Shown here: positions 37,637-45,941 of the stretch, piece after piece
Numbering within the stretch: position 1 is the stretch's first letter
How the letters are laid out: the number at the start of each line of letters is the position of its first letter
From: Saccharomonospora sp. CUA-673
Lineage (GTDB): Bacteria; Actinomycetota; Actinomycetes; Mycobacteriales; Pseudonocardiaceae
Length of the DNA: 59,321 nucleotides
Reading direction: 5' to 3'
Assembly (NCBI RefSeq): GCF_001942305.1
Contig: NZ_MKKE01000021.1
Location: forward strand, 1 to 59,321
The notes under the pieces: model-generated
Databases searched by the model: none
The model's input: the letters and a program-made list of their open reading frames with translations, nothing else
Told to the model about the DNA's origin: nothing
Translations under genes and position numbers: made by a program

Positions 37637-38987
37637 CGATGGGCCTCTCTTCCGGCAGTTCGTACCTGCGTGAACGATCGCGCAACGCCAGCGCCGACGC
37701 CAGCGTGATCGGCCCGACGCGCCCCAGGAACATCAGCAGCGCCAACAACAGGTGCCCGGCCGTGCCCACCTCGGCCGTGATGCCGGTGGACAGCCCGACC
37801 GTCGCGAACGCCGACACCGTCTCGAACAGCACCTGCTCGAGCCGGAACGGCGTGAGCGTGAGCAGCGCGAGCGTGCCGAGCATGACCGCCCCGACGCTGA
37901 GCAGCGCGACCGTCAGCGCCTGCCGCTGCACCAGCACGGGGATCTTGCGGCCGAACGCGTGCGTCGACGGTTCGCCCTTGACCTCGGAGTAGATGACGAA
38001 CGCCAGCAGGACGAACGTCGTCACCTTGATGCCGCCCGCCGTGCCGGCGCTGCCGCCGCCGATGAACATCAGGATGCAGTTGACCAGCAGCGTTCCGGAT
38101 TCCATCTCGCCGACGTCGACGCTGTTGAAGCCCGCGGTCCGCGGCATCGCCCCGTGGAAGACGCCGGCCATCAGCTTGCCGCCGACGCCGAAGCCGCCGA
38201 GTGTCTCCGGGTTGTTCCACTCGGCCGCGGTGATCGCCACCACGCCGACCACCAGCAGCACGGCGCTGGTCACGAGCGTGAGCTTGGTGTGCATCGACCA
38301 GCGCACGTGCCGGCGGCGGTGCCGCCACAGCTCGATCCACACCGGGAAGCCCAGACCGCCCGCGGTCATCGCGAGGATCACCGGGACGCAGATCCACGGA
38401 TCGGTCGCGAACGGCATGAGGCTGTCGGTGTACAGCGCGAATCCCGCGTTGTTGAACGCCGAGATCGCGTGGAACACCCCGTGGTAGATCGCGCGTCCGA
38501 GGTCGTAGCCGTACCCGGTCGCGAACCGGACGGTCAGCACGATCGCGACGACGAGCTCCATCAGCAGGGACACCGTGATGACGCCGCGGACGACGCGCCG
38601 CACGTCGCCGAGGTCGAGCGCCTTGGTCTCGGTCTGCGCGGTCAGGCGCATCCGCAGTCCGAACCGGCGCGACACGAGCAGGCCCAGCAGCGACGCGGTG
38701 GTCATGATGCCGAGGCCGCCCAGCTGGATCAGCCCGAGGATCACCAGCTCGCCGAAGGTCGACCAGTACTCCGGGGTGTCGACGACGATCAGCCCGGTCA
38801 CGCACAGCGCGGAGACGGCCGTGAACAGCGCCGTGACCGGCCCGGCGGCATCGTCGCCCTCGGTCGATGCGGGCAGGGCCAGCAGCAGCGTGCCGAACGC
38901 GGCGGCCGCGGCGAAGCCGAGCACGACGATGCGCGCCGGCTGCCGCCACGTCGGCAACAGTCGCGTCAGCAGGCCGGCGCGCACCAC
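37629..38987 (-). CDS. Potassium transporter KtrB/TrkH family
   Basis: A 452-residue membrane protein with about eight to ten helices. The four pore loops of the TrkH/KtrB fold are recognisable: FTAVSALCVTGLIVV, HAISAFNNAGFALYT, PRTAGFNSVDVGEM and ETVSAFATVGLSTGI. The Gly-rich gate MFIGGGSAGTAGGIKVTTFV is also clear. The start GTG at 38987 lies 1 bp after the stop of gnd and has no separate ribosome site, so it is presumably translated by coupling. A longer frame upstream is only a shadow of gnd. With KtrA it takes up K+ (Na+-coupled in known cases). Confidence 0.9.
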   Translation of the reverse strand: MVRAGLLTRLLPTWRQPARIVVLGFAAAAAFGTLLLALPASTEGDDAAGPVTALFTAVSALCVTGLIVVDTPEYWSTFGELVILGLIQLGGLGIMTTASLLGLLVSRRFGLRMRLTAQTETKALDLGDVRRVVRGVITVSLLMELVVAIVLTVRFATGYGYDLGRAIYHGVFHAISAFNNAGFALYTDSLMPFATDPWICVPVILAMTAGGLGFPVWIELWRHRRRHVRWSMHTKLTLVTSAVLLVVGVVAITAAEWNNPETLGGFGVGGKLMAGVFHGAMPRTAGFNSVDVGEMESGTLLVNCILMFIGGGSAGTAGGIKVTTFVLLAFVIYSEVKGEPSTHAFGRKIPVLVQRQALTVALLSVGAVMLGTLALLTLTPFRLEQVLFETVSAFATVGLSTGITAEVGTAGHLLLALLMFLGRVGPITLASALALRDRSRRYELPEERPIVG

Positions 38988-38988
38988 G

Positions 38989-40431
38989 TCAGGCGCGGTG
39001 TTCGGGACGCCCCTCGGCTGCCCACTCGGTGTGGAACGTGCCCTCGGTGTCGACGCGGCGGTACGTGTGGGCGCCGAAGAAGTCGCGCTGACCCTGTACC
39101 AACGCCGCGGGCAGCCGCTCGGCGCGCAGCGCGTCGTAGTAGGCGAGAGCCGTCGAGAAGCCCGGCGTGGGGATGCCGAGCCGGACGGCGGTCGAGACCA
39201 CCGAACGCCACGCGTCCTGCGCCTCCTCGACCGCGGCGCGGAAACCACCGCTGGTCAACAGCGTCTGCAGACCCGGCTCGGCCGCGTACGCGGCGCGGAT
39301 GTCGTCGAGGAACCGGGCGCGGATGATGCACCCGTCGCGCCAGATCGACGCGACCGTGCCGAGGTCGATGTCCCAGCCGTACTCGGCGCCGCCGGCGAGG
39401 ATCTGGTTGAAGCCCTGCGCGTAGGCGACCACCTTGGACGCGTACAGCGCCTGCTCGACGTCGTCGGCGAACCGCTCGGCGTCCGAACCGGACAGCTTCG
39501 GCGCCCGAGCGGGGCCCTCGAGTCCGCGGGCGGCCGCGCGCAGGTCGGCGTGCCCGGACAGCGACCGCGCGAACGTCGCCTCGGCGATGCCCGTGATCGG
39601 CTGGCCGAGGTCCAGACCGATCTGCACGGTCCACCGGCCGGTGCCCTTCTGCTCGGCCTGGTCGGCGACGATGTCGACGAACGGTTTGCCGGTCGCGGCG
39701 TCGACGTGGCCGAGCACGTCGGCGGTGATCTCGATGAGGTACGACTCCAGCCGGCCCGTGTTCCACGTCCGGAACACCTCGGCGATCTGCGCCGGTTCGT
39801 AGCCCGCGGCCCCGCGGAGCAGGTCGAACGACTCCGCGATCAGCTGCATGTCGGCGTACTCGATGCCGTTGTGCACCATCTTGACGAAGTGCCCCGCGCC
39901 GTCCGGTCCGATGTGGGCACAGCACGGCTGCCCGTCGACCTGCGCGGAGATGCTCTCCAGCAACGGCCCCAGCGATTCGTACGACTCGGCCGAACCACCC
40001 GGCATGATGCTCGGCCCGTGCAGCGCACCCTCCTCGCCGCCGGACACGCCCGTGCCGACGAAGTGCAGCCCGCGTTCGCGCAGCGCCGCCTCCCTGCGCC
40101 GGGTGTCGGCGAAGTGCGCGTTGCCCGCGTCGACGATCACGTCACCCGGTTCGAGCAGCGGGGCGAACTCCTCGATCACCGCGTCCGTCGGCGCTCCCGC
40201 CTTGACCATGACGACCAGCTTGCGCGGCCGTTCCAGGGAGTCGACGAACTGCTGGGCCGAGTACGTCGGGACGAAGTCACCCTCGTCGCCGAACTGCTCG
40301 ACCAGCTCTTTCGTCCGTGCTTCCGACCTGTTGTGGAGTGCGACAGTGTGCCCGCGGCGGGCCAGATTGCGCGCCAGGTTGCGACCCATGACGGCAAGTC
40401 CGGTCACGCCGATGTCGGCGTTCTTCGTCAT
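38989..40431 (-). CDS. gnd: 6-phosphogluconate dehydrogenase (decarboxylating)
   Basis: A 480-residue enzyme of the oxidative pentose phosphate pathway, producing NADPH, CO2 and ribulose 5-phosphate. The cofactor motif is DIGVTGLAVMGRNLARNLAR with NRS after the second strand. The signature GVSGGEEGALHGPSIMPGG and MVHNGIEYADMQLIAESFDL carry the catalytic Lys (FVKMVHNG) and the substrate groups. The C-terminal helical domain has SGGFRAAVEEAQDAWRSVVS. It opens an operon with ktrB (1 bp spacing) and ktrA. ATG 40431 is divergent from the XRE regulator, 66 bp away. Confidence 0.94.
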   Translation of the reverse strand: MTKNADIGVTGLAVMGRNLARNLARRGHTVALHNRSEARTKELVEQFGDEGDFVPTYSAQQFVDSLERPRKLVVMVKAGAPTDAVIEEFAPLLEPGDVIVDAGNAHFADTRRREAALRERGLHFVGTGVSGGEEGALHGPSIMPGGSAESYESLGPLLESISAQVDGQPCCAHIGPDGAGHFVKMVHNGIEYADMQLIAESFDLLRGAAGYEPAQIAEVFRTWNTGRLESYLIEITADVLGHVDAATGKPFVDIVADQAEQKGTGRWTVQIGLDLGQPITGIAEATFARSLSGHADLRAAARGLEGPARAPKLSGSDAERFADDVEQALYASKVVAYAQGFNQILAGGAEYGWDIDLGTVASIWRDGCIIRARFLDDIRAAYAAEPGLQTLLTSGGFRAAVEEAQDAWRSVVSTAVRLGIPTPGFSTALAYYDALRAERLPAALVQGQRDFFGAHTYRRVDTEGTFHTEWAAEGRPEHRA

Positions 40432-40475
40432 GTCACGGACCCTACTCCGACCTCGGGTTTTGGGGCAGCGGACGA

Positions 40476-40489
40476 AAACGGTAACGTTT
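40476..40489. promoter_or_regulatory. Palindrome before the XRE regulator
   Basis: AAACG-GTAA-CGTTT, a 5-4-5 dyad, lies 8 bp before the XRE start codon and about 45 bp from the gnd start. An autoregulatory operator is a reasonable guess. Confidence 0.5.
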
Positions 40490-40497
40490 GCGCCGCC

Positions 40498-41355
40498 ATG
40501 GCCAGTACCGTGACCTCCCGCCGCAAGCAGCTCGGTAACGAGTTGCGGCATGCGCGCACCAGCTCAGGGATGACGCAGCAGCAGGTCGCGGAGATCCTCG
40601 GCTGTACCCAGGGCAAGGTCAACAAGATCGAATCGGGCGCCGTCGGGGCCAAGCTCGGCGACGTGCGCACGATGATCGACGCCTACGGCGTGGCCGGCGA
40701 AGAGGCCGATACGCTGCTGAATCTCGCCCGGGCCGCCGCCGGGCAGCGCGGCCACTGGTCCGGGTACCGCTCAGTGGTACCGCACTGGTTCCGGACCTTC
40801 ACCGACCTCGAACCCGCCGCGGCCGAGATCCTCACCTGGCACGGTGAACGCATCCCCGGTCCGCTGCAGTCCGAGCACTACATGCTCAAGCAGTTCACCG
40901 AGTTCGGCGCGGGCGACATCACCTCGCTCGTGCGCAACCGCCTCGACCGCAAGGCGGTCTTCGACCAGGAGCAGCCGCCGTACTACCGGTTCATCCTCTC
41001 CGAGGCGGCGCTGCGCAGGGCACCGGGCGGCCGGGCACCCGGCGTGATGCTCGACCAGATGGAACACCTCATCGAGCTGGACCGGCGCAGTCGCGTGTAC
41101 GTCCACGTGCTGCCGTTCGACGCCAAGCTCGCCGCCGTGCCCAACGACTTCACGATCATGCGCTTCCCCGACCGCACCCGCGACTTCGTGTACGTCGAGC
41201 ACTCCGCGGGCGGGATCTACCTGGACGACATGAAGGACTTCCAGATCTTCGTCGACTCCTGGGACCGGCTGCGCGGCGCCGCACTCGAACGCAACGAGAC
41301 GCGCGAGTTCGTCCAGGACCTCGCCGCCGAGTACCGCTCCCAGCTCGTCACCTGA
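40498..41355 (+). CDS. XRE family regulator with DUF5753 domain
   Basis: A 285-residue protein from ATG 40498. The HTH lies at residues 8-65 (RKQLGNELRHARTSSGMTQQ, QVAEILGCTQGKVNKIESGA). The DUF5753 domain follows (WHGERIPGPLQSEHYMLKQF, RQ-like DRKAVFDQEQPPYYRFILSE, FPDRTRDFVYVEHSAGGIYL). Such proteins, abundant in Streptomyces and relatives (WhiJ type), act with small DUF397 proteins in development and antibiotic control. A DUF397 gene lies 630 bp downstream, with a 78-residue gene between them on the other strand. A palindrome upstream may be its operator. Confidence 0.92.
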   Translation: MASTVTSRRKQLGNELRHARTSSGMTQQQVAEILGCTQGKVNKIESGAVGAKLGDVRTMIDAYGVAGEEADTLLNLARAAAGQRGHWSGYRSVVPHWFRTFTDLEPAAAEILTWHGERIPGPLQSEHYMLKQFTEFGAGDITSLVRNRLDRKAVFDQEQPPYYRFILSEAALRRAPGGRAPGVMLDQMEHLIELDRRSRVYVHVLPFDAKLAAVPNDFTIMRFPDRTRDFVYVEHSAGGIYLDDMKDFQIFVDSWDRLRGAALERNETREFVQDLAAEYRSQLVT

Positions 41356-41401
41356 CCACCACCGCCGGCACGCCGTGCCGATCTGGGGATCGGTCTGTGG
41401 A

Positions 41402-41454
41402 AATGCTCCCGAGGCCCCATAGTCGCGTTCAACGCGACTATCCTCGGGAGCATT
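41402..41454. repeat. Palindromic element A3 (short form)
   Basis: AATGCTCCCGAGG at 41402-41414 pairs with CCTCGGGAGCATT at 41442-41454. The inner arms ATAGTCGC/GCGACTAT enclose the loop GTTCAAC. The left arm has an extra CCCC not matched on the right. It lies between the convergent XRE gene and the 78-residue gene. Confidence 0.85.
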
Positions 41455-41486
41455 GTGGTGGGGACCGGGGGCGTCGGAGGGTCCGC

Positions 41487-41723
41487 TCAGAGGCGGACGA
41501 CGTAGCGCGAGGTGAGCCTGCGGTCGTCGATCGCCATCCCGGCCAGATCGGAGACGTCCGCGGCGGAGTCGGAGTCGGCGCCCGGCCTGCTGATGACGAG
41601 ACCCGGGGCGAAGCGCCGCAGTTTGCGCTGCACGGGCACCTTCGGTGCGGCATCGCCGCCCGTGCCCCGCTCCGTACCCGACGCGTGCGCTCGAGTCATC
41701 TCCAGCCGTACGGCCATCTGCAC
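41487..41723 (-). CDS. Small protein of unknown function between XRE and DUF397 genes
   Basis: A 78-residue protein beginning at GTG 41723 or ATG 41717. The centre is basic (VPVQRKLRRFAPGLVISR) and the end acidic-to-basic (SDLAGMAIDDRRLTSRYVVR). There is no membrane segment, signal peptide or cysteine, and no family is recognised. The gene order, regulator - small gene - DUF397 gene, recalls the multi-gene WhiJ-like loci of streptomycetes, so a role in that switch is possible. The codon use is that of a real gene (G or C in third positions). Confidence 0.5.
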   Translation of the reverse strand: MQMAVRLEMTRAHASGTERGTGGDAAPKVPVQRKLRRFAPGLVISRPGADSDSAADVSDLAGMAIDDRRLTSRYVVRL

Positions 41724-41809
41724 TCACCCCCGCCTGTGCTGCGGTTTCGCTCTGGACCTGTGGTGTCCCTCGCAAGCTGACGGCCCGGGGTCGACCCGCC
41801 GTTCAGCGT

Positions 41810-41855
41810 TAGGAATAATCCTAGGAGGGGATTAATCATGGTGTCGACCGGCTGA
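41810..41855 (+). promoter_or_regulatory. Palindrome and five-codon leader frame upstream of the DUF397 gene
   Basis: TAGGA-ATAA-TCCTA (41810-41823) is a perfect dyad. It runs into AGGAGGGG (41823-41830), a strong ribosome site 7 bp before ATG 41838. That frame is only MVSTG followed by TGA (41853-41855). One base later, GTG 41857 opens the frame that continues into the DUF397 protein. The arrangement suggests a leader peptide, or a coupled start giving a longer DUF397 protein of 132 residues. Confidence 0.5.
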
Positions 41856-41988
41856 TGTGAAGTTCCCACGGATGGACGCACGCTTCCGTCGGTCAGACAT
41901 CGACACACAGGTGAGAACCGGAGACGCAAGGCAGAATCGGAGCCGGCAACGGGTGCCGACCTGCACCGCGAGCGGTACGGAGGTGGAG

Positions 41989-42255
41989 ATGGCCGACCAC
42001 ACAGTTGAAGAGGATTATTACGACCCCGCAACCGCGTCGAGCAGGTTCGACCCGATCGGATGGACGAAGTCCTTCGCCAGCGAACCCAACGGAGGCAACT
42101 GCGTCGAAGTGAACTTCGGCGACCGCACCGGTGACGGCCATGTGGGTGTCCGCGACACCAAGCTGGACGACAGCCCCGTATTCATGTTCACCCGCGGTGA
42201 ATGGAGCGCCTTCCTGACCGCCGTCAAAGCAGGCCAATTCGACCTGCCCACATGA
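41989..42255 (+). CDS. DUF397 domain-containing protein
   Basis: An 88-residue protein from ATG 41989 (ACGGAGGTGGAG before it). The family core is TKSFASEPNGGNCVEVNFGD followed by VGVRDTKLDDSPVFMFTRGE and WSAFLTAVKAGQFDLP, the W/F-x-K-S...GGNCVEV...VRDSK pattern. DUF397 proteins partner with XRE-DUF5753 regulators, and some relieve their repression. A start at GTG 41857 would add 44 residues of no clear similarity. Just downstream is the SRP RNA gene. Confidence 0.9.
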   Translation: MADHTVEEDYYDPATASSRFDPIGWTKSFASEPNGGNCVEVNFGDRTGDGHVGVRDTKLDDSPVFMFTRGEWSAFLTAVKAGQFDLPT

Positions 42256-42311
42256 CCCGGCCCCGCTCGAGGCCCCGGTTCGAGCCCGGGGCCGCCAGGC
42301 CGTAGACTGAA

Positions 42312-42403
42312 CAGCGGACCCCCGCGGCGTCCACCCTGTGAACCTCCCCAGGGCCGGAAGGCAGCAAGGATAAGCAGGCTCTGACGGGTGCGGGGGTCCC
42401 CTG
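42312..42403 (+). ncRNA. ffs: Signal recognition particle RNA (small bacterial type)
   Basis: The outer stem GGACCCCCGC (from 42316) pairs with GCGGGGGTCC (ending 42399). The conserved domain IV is clear: CCTCCCCAGGGCCGGAAGGC followed by AGCAAGGATAAGCAGG, holding the GGAA tetraloop and both internal loops bound by Ffh. Small SRP RNA lies near dnaX in mycobacteria, as it does here (3.5 kb). TTTGTCTT after the stem may end transcription. The ends are approximate. Confidence 0.95.
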
Positions 42404-42435
42404 TTTGTCTTGGGCTTCGCCTTCACCCGTGTGCC

Positions 42436-42519
42436 GTGTCAGCAATCCACGTCGCTGTGTCAGCAATCTGCGCGGGCGTGTCAGCAATCTGCGTCGCTGT
42501 GTTGGCGGTCGGGGTGACC
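42436..42519 (+). repeat. 21-bp tandem repeat array R5 (4 units)
   Basis: Units start at 42436, 42457, 42478 and 42499 (GTGTCAGCAATCCACGTCGC(T), GTGTCAGCAATCTGCGCGGG(C) and so on). The array begins about 35 bp after the SRP RNA and lies upstream of the secreted hydrolase gene. Confidence 0.9.
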
Positions 42520-42603
42520 GTTATGAACTAAAAGGGTGGGTCCGTGGTTCGGGGTGCTTAGCATCCGATCCGCGCAACGGTGCGCAGATCCCAGGAGGCT
42601 GCC

Positions 42604-44065
42604 ATGCCGACCACACCATCGGCCTGCCGAATCCCCACCACACCGACCACTCGCCGCAACGGACTGCGATACGGGACCGCACTCGCCGTCCTCATCGGAT
42701 CCGTCATCGCGCCCACACCCGCCGCCGCGGCAACGGACCCACCCGCACCCACCGAATGTCCGGCCGACATCGCCGCCCACGCCACGTGCTACCAGGGCAA
42801 GGACACCAACGGGGCCTACTACACGATCGCCGTCCCCCACGACTGGAACGGCGCACTCGTCATGCACTCCCACGGCGGCCCCGACCTCGAACCCGCCGAA
42901 TCCGACCCCCAACGCAGCGCCGACGACCTCGAACGCTGGACCGTCATGGTCGACGAGGCTACGCCTGGGCCGGATCGTCCTACCGCCGCGGCGGCTACGG
43001 CGTCCGCATGGCCGTCGAGGACACCGAGAACCTCCGTCAGCTGTTCCTCGACCACGTCGGCCAACCACGACAGACCTACATCCACGGCCAATCCTGGGGC
43101 GGCAACATCGCCGCCAAGATCGCCGAGGTCGACGCCGCCCGACCCCAACCCGCCTACGACGGCGCCCTGCTCACCAACGGACTCGTCGCAGGCGCTCCCG
43201 CGGCTACGACTACCGCGTCGACCTCCGCGTGATCTACCAGTACTACTGCGGAAACCACCCGCGCCCCACCGAACCGCAGTATCCACTGTGGATGGGCCTG
43301 CCCAAGGACTCCGACCTGACGTCCGACGACGTCCGCGACCGGCTCCGGGAATGCACCGGCTACGCAGCCGAACCCGGCGAACGCACCGCCGACCAACAAC
43401 AGCGCCTCGACGACATCCTCGCCGTGACCCGCATCCCGGAGCAGTCCCTGGCAGCCCACCTCAACTGGGCGACCTTCACGTTCCGCGACATCGTCCACAA
43501 CAGACTTGACGGACGGAACCCCTTCGGCAACAGGGGTGTCCGGTACAGCGGATCCGGCGACGACAGGGCGCTCAACATCGGCGTCCAACGGTTCTCCGCC
43601 GACGAATCGGCCCGCCGCGACCTGTCCTACGACAGCGACCTCACCGGCGCCGTGTCGATGCCCGTGCTCACCCTGCACGCCATCGGCGACCCGACCGTGT
43701 ACGTCGAGCACGAATCGGCGTACCGCGCCGGCCTCGAGGGCGCGGGCACCGACCAGCACCTCGTGCAGACGTTCACCTCCGAGAGCGACCACAGCGGACT
43801 CAGCGACGCCGAGTACGCCACATCGATGGCGGCCCTGTCGACCTGGGCAACCACCGGTCGCAAACCCACCGCACGGTTGATCGCGGACACGTGTCCCGCC
43901 TTCGACGCGACCTACGGAACCGGCTGCTTCTACGAACCCGACTACCGCCCCGGCGACTACGCCGACAAGGTGTACCCGCGCCCGGGCGGGCACACCTGGC
44001 CCGCGCTCACCGCCGAACGCGAGGAGAAGTGGAGCAAGCGGCCGGGAATCGGCATCCGACCCTGA
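42604..44065 (+). CDS. Secreted alpha/beta hydrolase (two frameshifts as given)
   Basis: About 487 residues when repaired, from ATG 42604 with AGGAGG 6 bp before. A signal peptide (GLRYGTALAVLIGSVIAPTP, AAAA) is followed by the hydrolase core. This has an early strand with ALVMHSHGGPDLEP, the nucleophile elbow HGQSWGGNIAAKIAE (G-x-S-x-G), a late Asp in LHAIGDPTVYVEHE and the probable catalytic His in TSESDHSGLSDAE. The frame breaks at 42957-42958 and 43202-43203. In each case one G is missing before GCTAC, and both repair to GGCTAC. A family of secreted prolyl-aminopeptidase- or esterase-like enzymes is likely; the substrate is unknown. Confidence 0.78.
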
Positions 44066-44077
44066 CGCCTGCGCACA

Positions 44078-44124
44078 CGAACGCGGCGTGGATCGTCCAT
44101 ACCGGACGGTCCACGCCGCGTTCG
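44078..44124. terminator. Bidirectional terminator, 21-bp stem
   Basis: CGAACGCGGCGTGGATCGTC begins at 44078 and pairs with the arm ending at 44124 (GGACGGTCCACGCCGCGTTC), with a single G-T pair and a 5-nt loop. It stands between the convergent hydrolase and SLC13 transporter genes. Confidence 0.85.
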
Positions 44125-44140
44125 ACGTGTCGTGGTCGGT

Positions 44141-45756
44141 CTACAACGTGATGCCCAGCGCCCAGCCGCCCAGCAGCATCCCGGCGGCGGTGATCAGCAC
44201 GACGCGACGAGGTTCAGCCAGACACCGGCCCGCACCATCTGGCCCATCGTCACGTAGCCGGAACCGAACACGATCGCGTTCGGAGGAGTGCCGACCGGCA
44301 TCATGAAACTGCAGGTCGCCGCGAACGCGGCGGGCACGAGCAGCAACAGCGGGTCGATGCCGATGCCCACGGCGACGCCGCCGAGCACGGGCAGGAACGT
44401 CGCCGCGGTCGCCGTGTTGCTGGTCAGTTCGGTCAGCAGCAACACGATCAGGCACACGGCGGCCACGAGCACGACCGTCGGCAGCACACCGAGCCCGCCG
44501 ACCTGGCTGCCGATGTAGTCGCTGAGCTCGGTCTCCTGCACGGCGGCCGCGAGGCTCAACCCGCCGCCGAACAGCAACAGCACGCCCCACGGCACGCCGG
44601 ACTGCGCGCTGCGCCAGTCCATCGCCATCGACGGGCTGTCCTTGCGCATCGACACCGGGATCATGAACAGCGCGATGGCCGCGCCGATCGCGATGATGGC
44701 GTCGTCGAGGTTCGCGACGAACGGCAGGACCGACGTGAGCGCCTCCCATTCGGTCAGCGGCTCCCGGAACACCCACAACAGCGCGGTGCACACGAAGACG
44801 ATCAGCACCGTCCACTCACCGCGCGACATCGGGCCGAGCTTGTCCAATTCGGACCGGATGACGTCCTTGCCGCCGACCACGTCGGTCAGCTTCGTCGGGT
44901 AGATGACGCGCGTCAGCAGCAGCCACGCGATGACCAGGAACACCGCCGACAGCGGCACGCCGATCTTCATCCAGTCGGCGAAGCCGATCGTCACGTTGTC
45001 GTAGGCGTTCTCCACGAATCCGGCGAGGATGAGGTTCGGCGGGCTGCCGATCAACGTCGCGAGTCCGCCGATGGTGGCGGCGAACGCGATCGCGAGCATC
45101 AGGCAGGTCGCGAAGTTCTTCGTGTCCTTGTCGGCGAACATCTCCGACACCGGGCCGCCGCCGGAATCGGCCTCATCACCGCCGGACGCCGATCCCTTGG
45201 CCGCGACGAGCGCGAGGATGCTGATGCCGATCGGCAGCATCATCAGCGTGGTCGCCGTGTTGCTGACCCACATCGACAGGAACGCCGTCGCCACCATCGC
45301 GCCGAGGATGAGCTGCCGCGGCTTCGTCCCGATGATCGTCATGACGACCAGGGCGATGCGTTTGTGCAGGTTCCACTTCTGCATGGCGAGCGCGATGACG
45401 AACCCGCCCAGGAACAGGAACACCGTGTCGGCCGCGTACGGCGCGGTCGCGGCGTCCAGTTCGAGGATGCCCGCCAGGGGGAACGCCACAAGGGGCACGA
45501 GCGAGGTCACCGCGAGCGGCAGCGCCTCGGTCATCCACCACACGGCCATGACGATCGCGATCGCCGCGGTCGTCCGTGCGGCGTCGGACAGGGCCTCGTC
45601 CTGCGGCAGCAGCAGGTAGACCGCCAGTCCCAGGGCCGGGCCGAGCAGCCGGCCGATCCAGATCCGGCGTTGGGACAGTTGGCTCTCGTCCGCGCCGGGG
45701 CGTGGCCCCGCCGCGGGCGCGGCTCCGGTCCGCGCTTCGTCGAGCGGAGTTGGCAT
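44141..45756 (-). CDS. SLC13/DASS family anion transporter (frameshifted near its end)
   Basis: About 538 residues with some 12 membrane helices. The start ATG at 45756 is fixed by GGAGG 6 bp before; an in-frame GTG at 45810 is less likely. The family signatures are clear: MWVSNTATTLMMLPIGISIL in the first half, and LTELTSNTATAATFLPVLGG with FMMPVGTPPNAIVFGSG in the second (the two S-N-T loops that bind Na+ and the carboxylates). It imports di- or tricarboxylates or sulphate with Na+. As given it stops at 44194; one base more at about 44203 restores WLNLVAVVLITAAGMLLGGW and the stop TAG at 44141-44143. Confidence 0.88.
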
Positions 45757-45941
45757 CGTTGCCTCCGATTGATCGTCACTGATGGCGGCGTCGAAGGTGA
45801 CACGACTCACGGCGAATGTCCCCCTTTTGTGCGTATTGGTCGCAGCCGTCTGGTTCGCGCGCGTTCGTGGGTGTAGCCGGGTTCCGGCGGTGGGGCTCGG
45901 CGGCGGCGTGCGGTGTCGGCGGGGATCGGTACGCTCGCTGC

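Noticed and set aside
44194..45810. SLC13 transporter ending at 44194 and starting at GTG 45810
   Set aside because: The early stop removes the last helix, which is intact in the next frame, and ATG 45756 has a clear GGAGG site while GTG 45810 has none.
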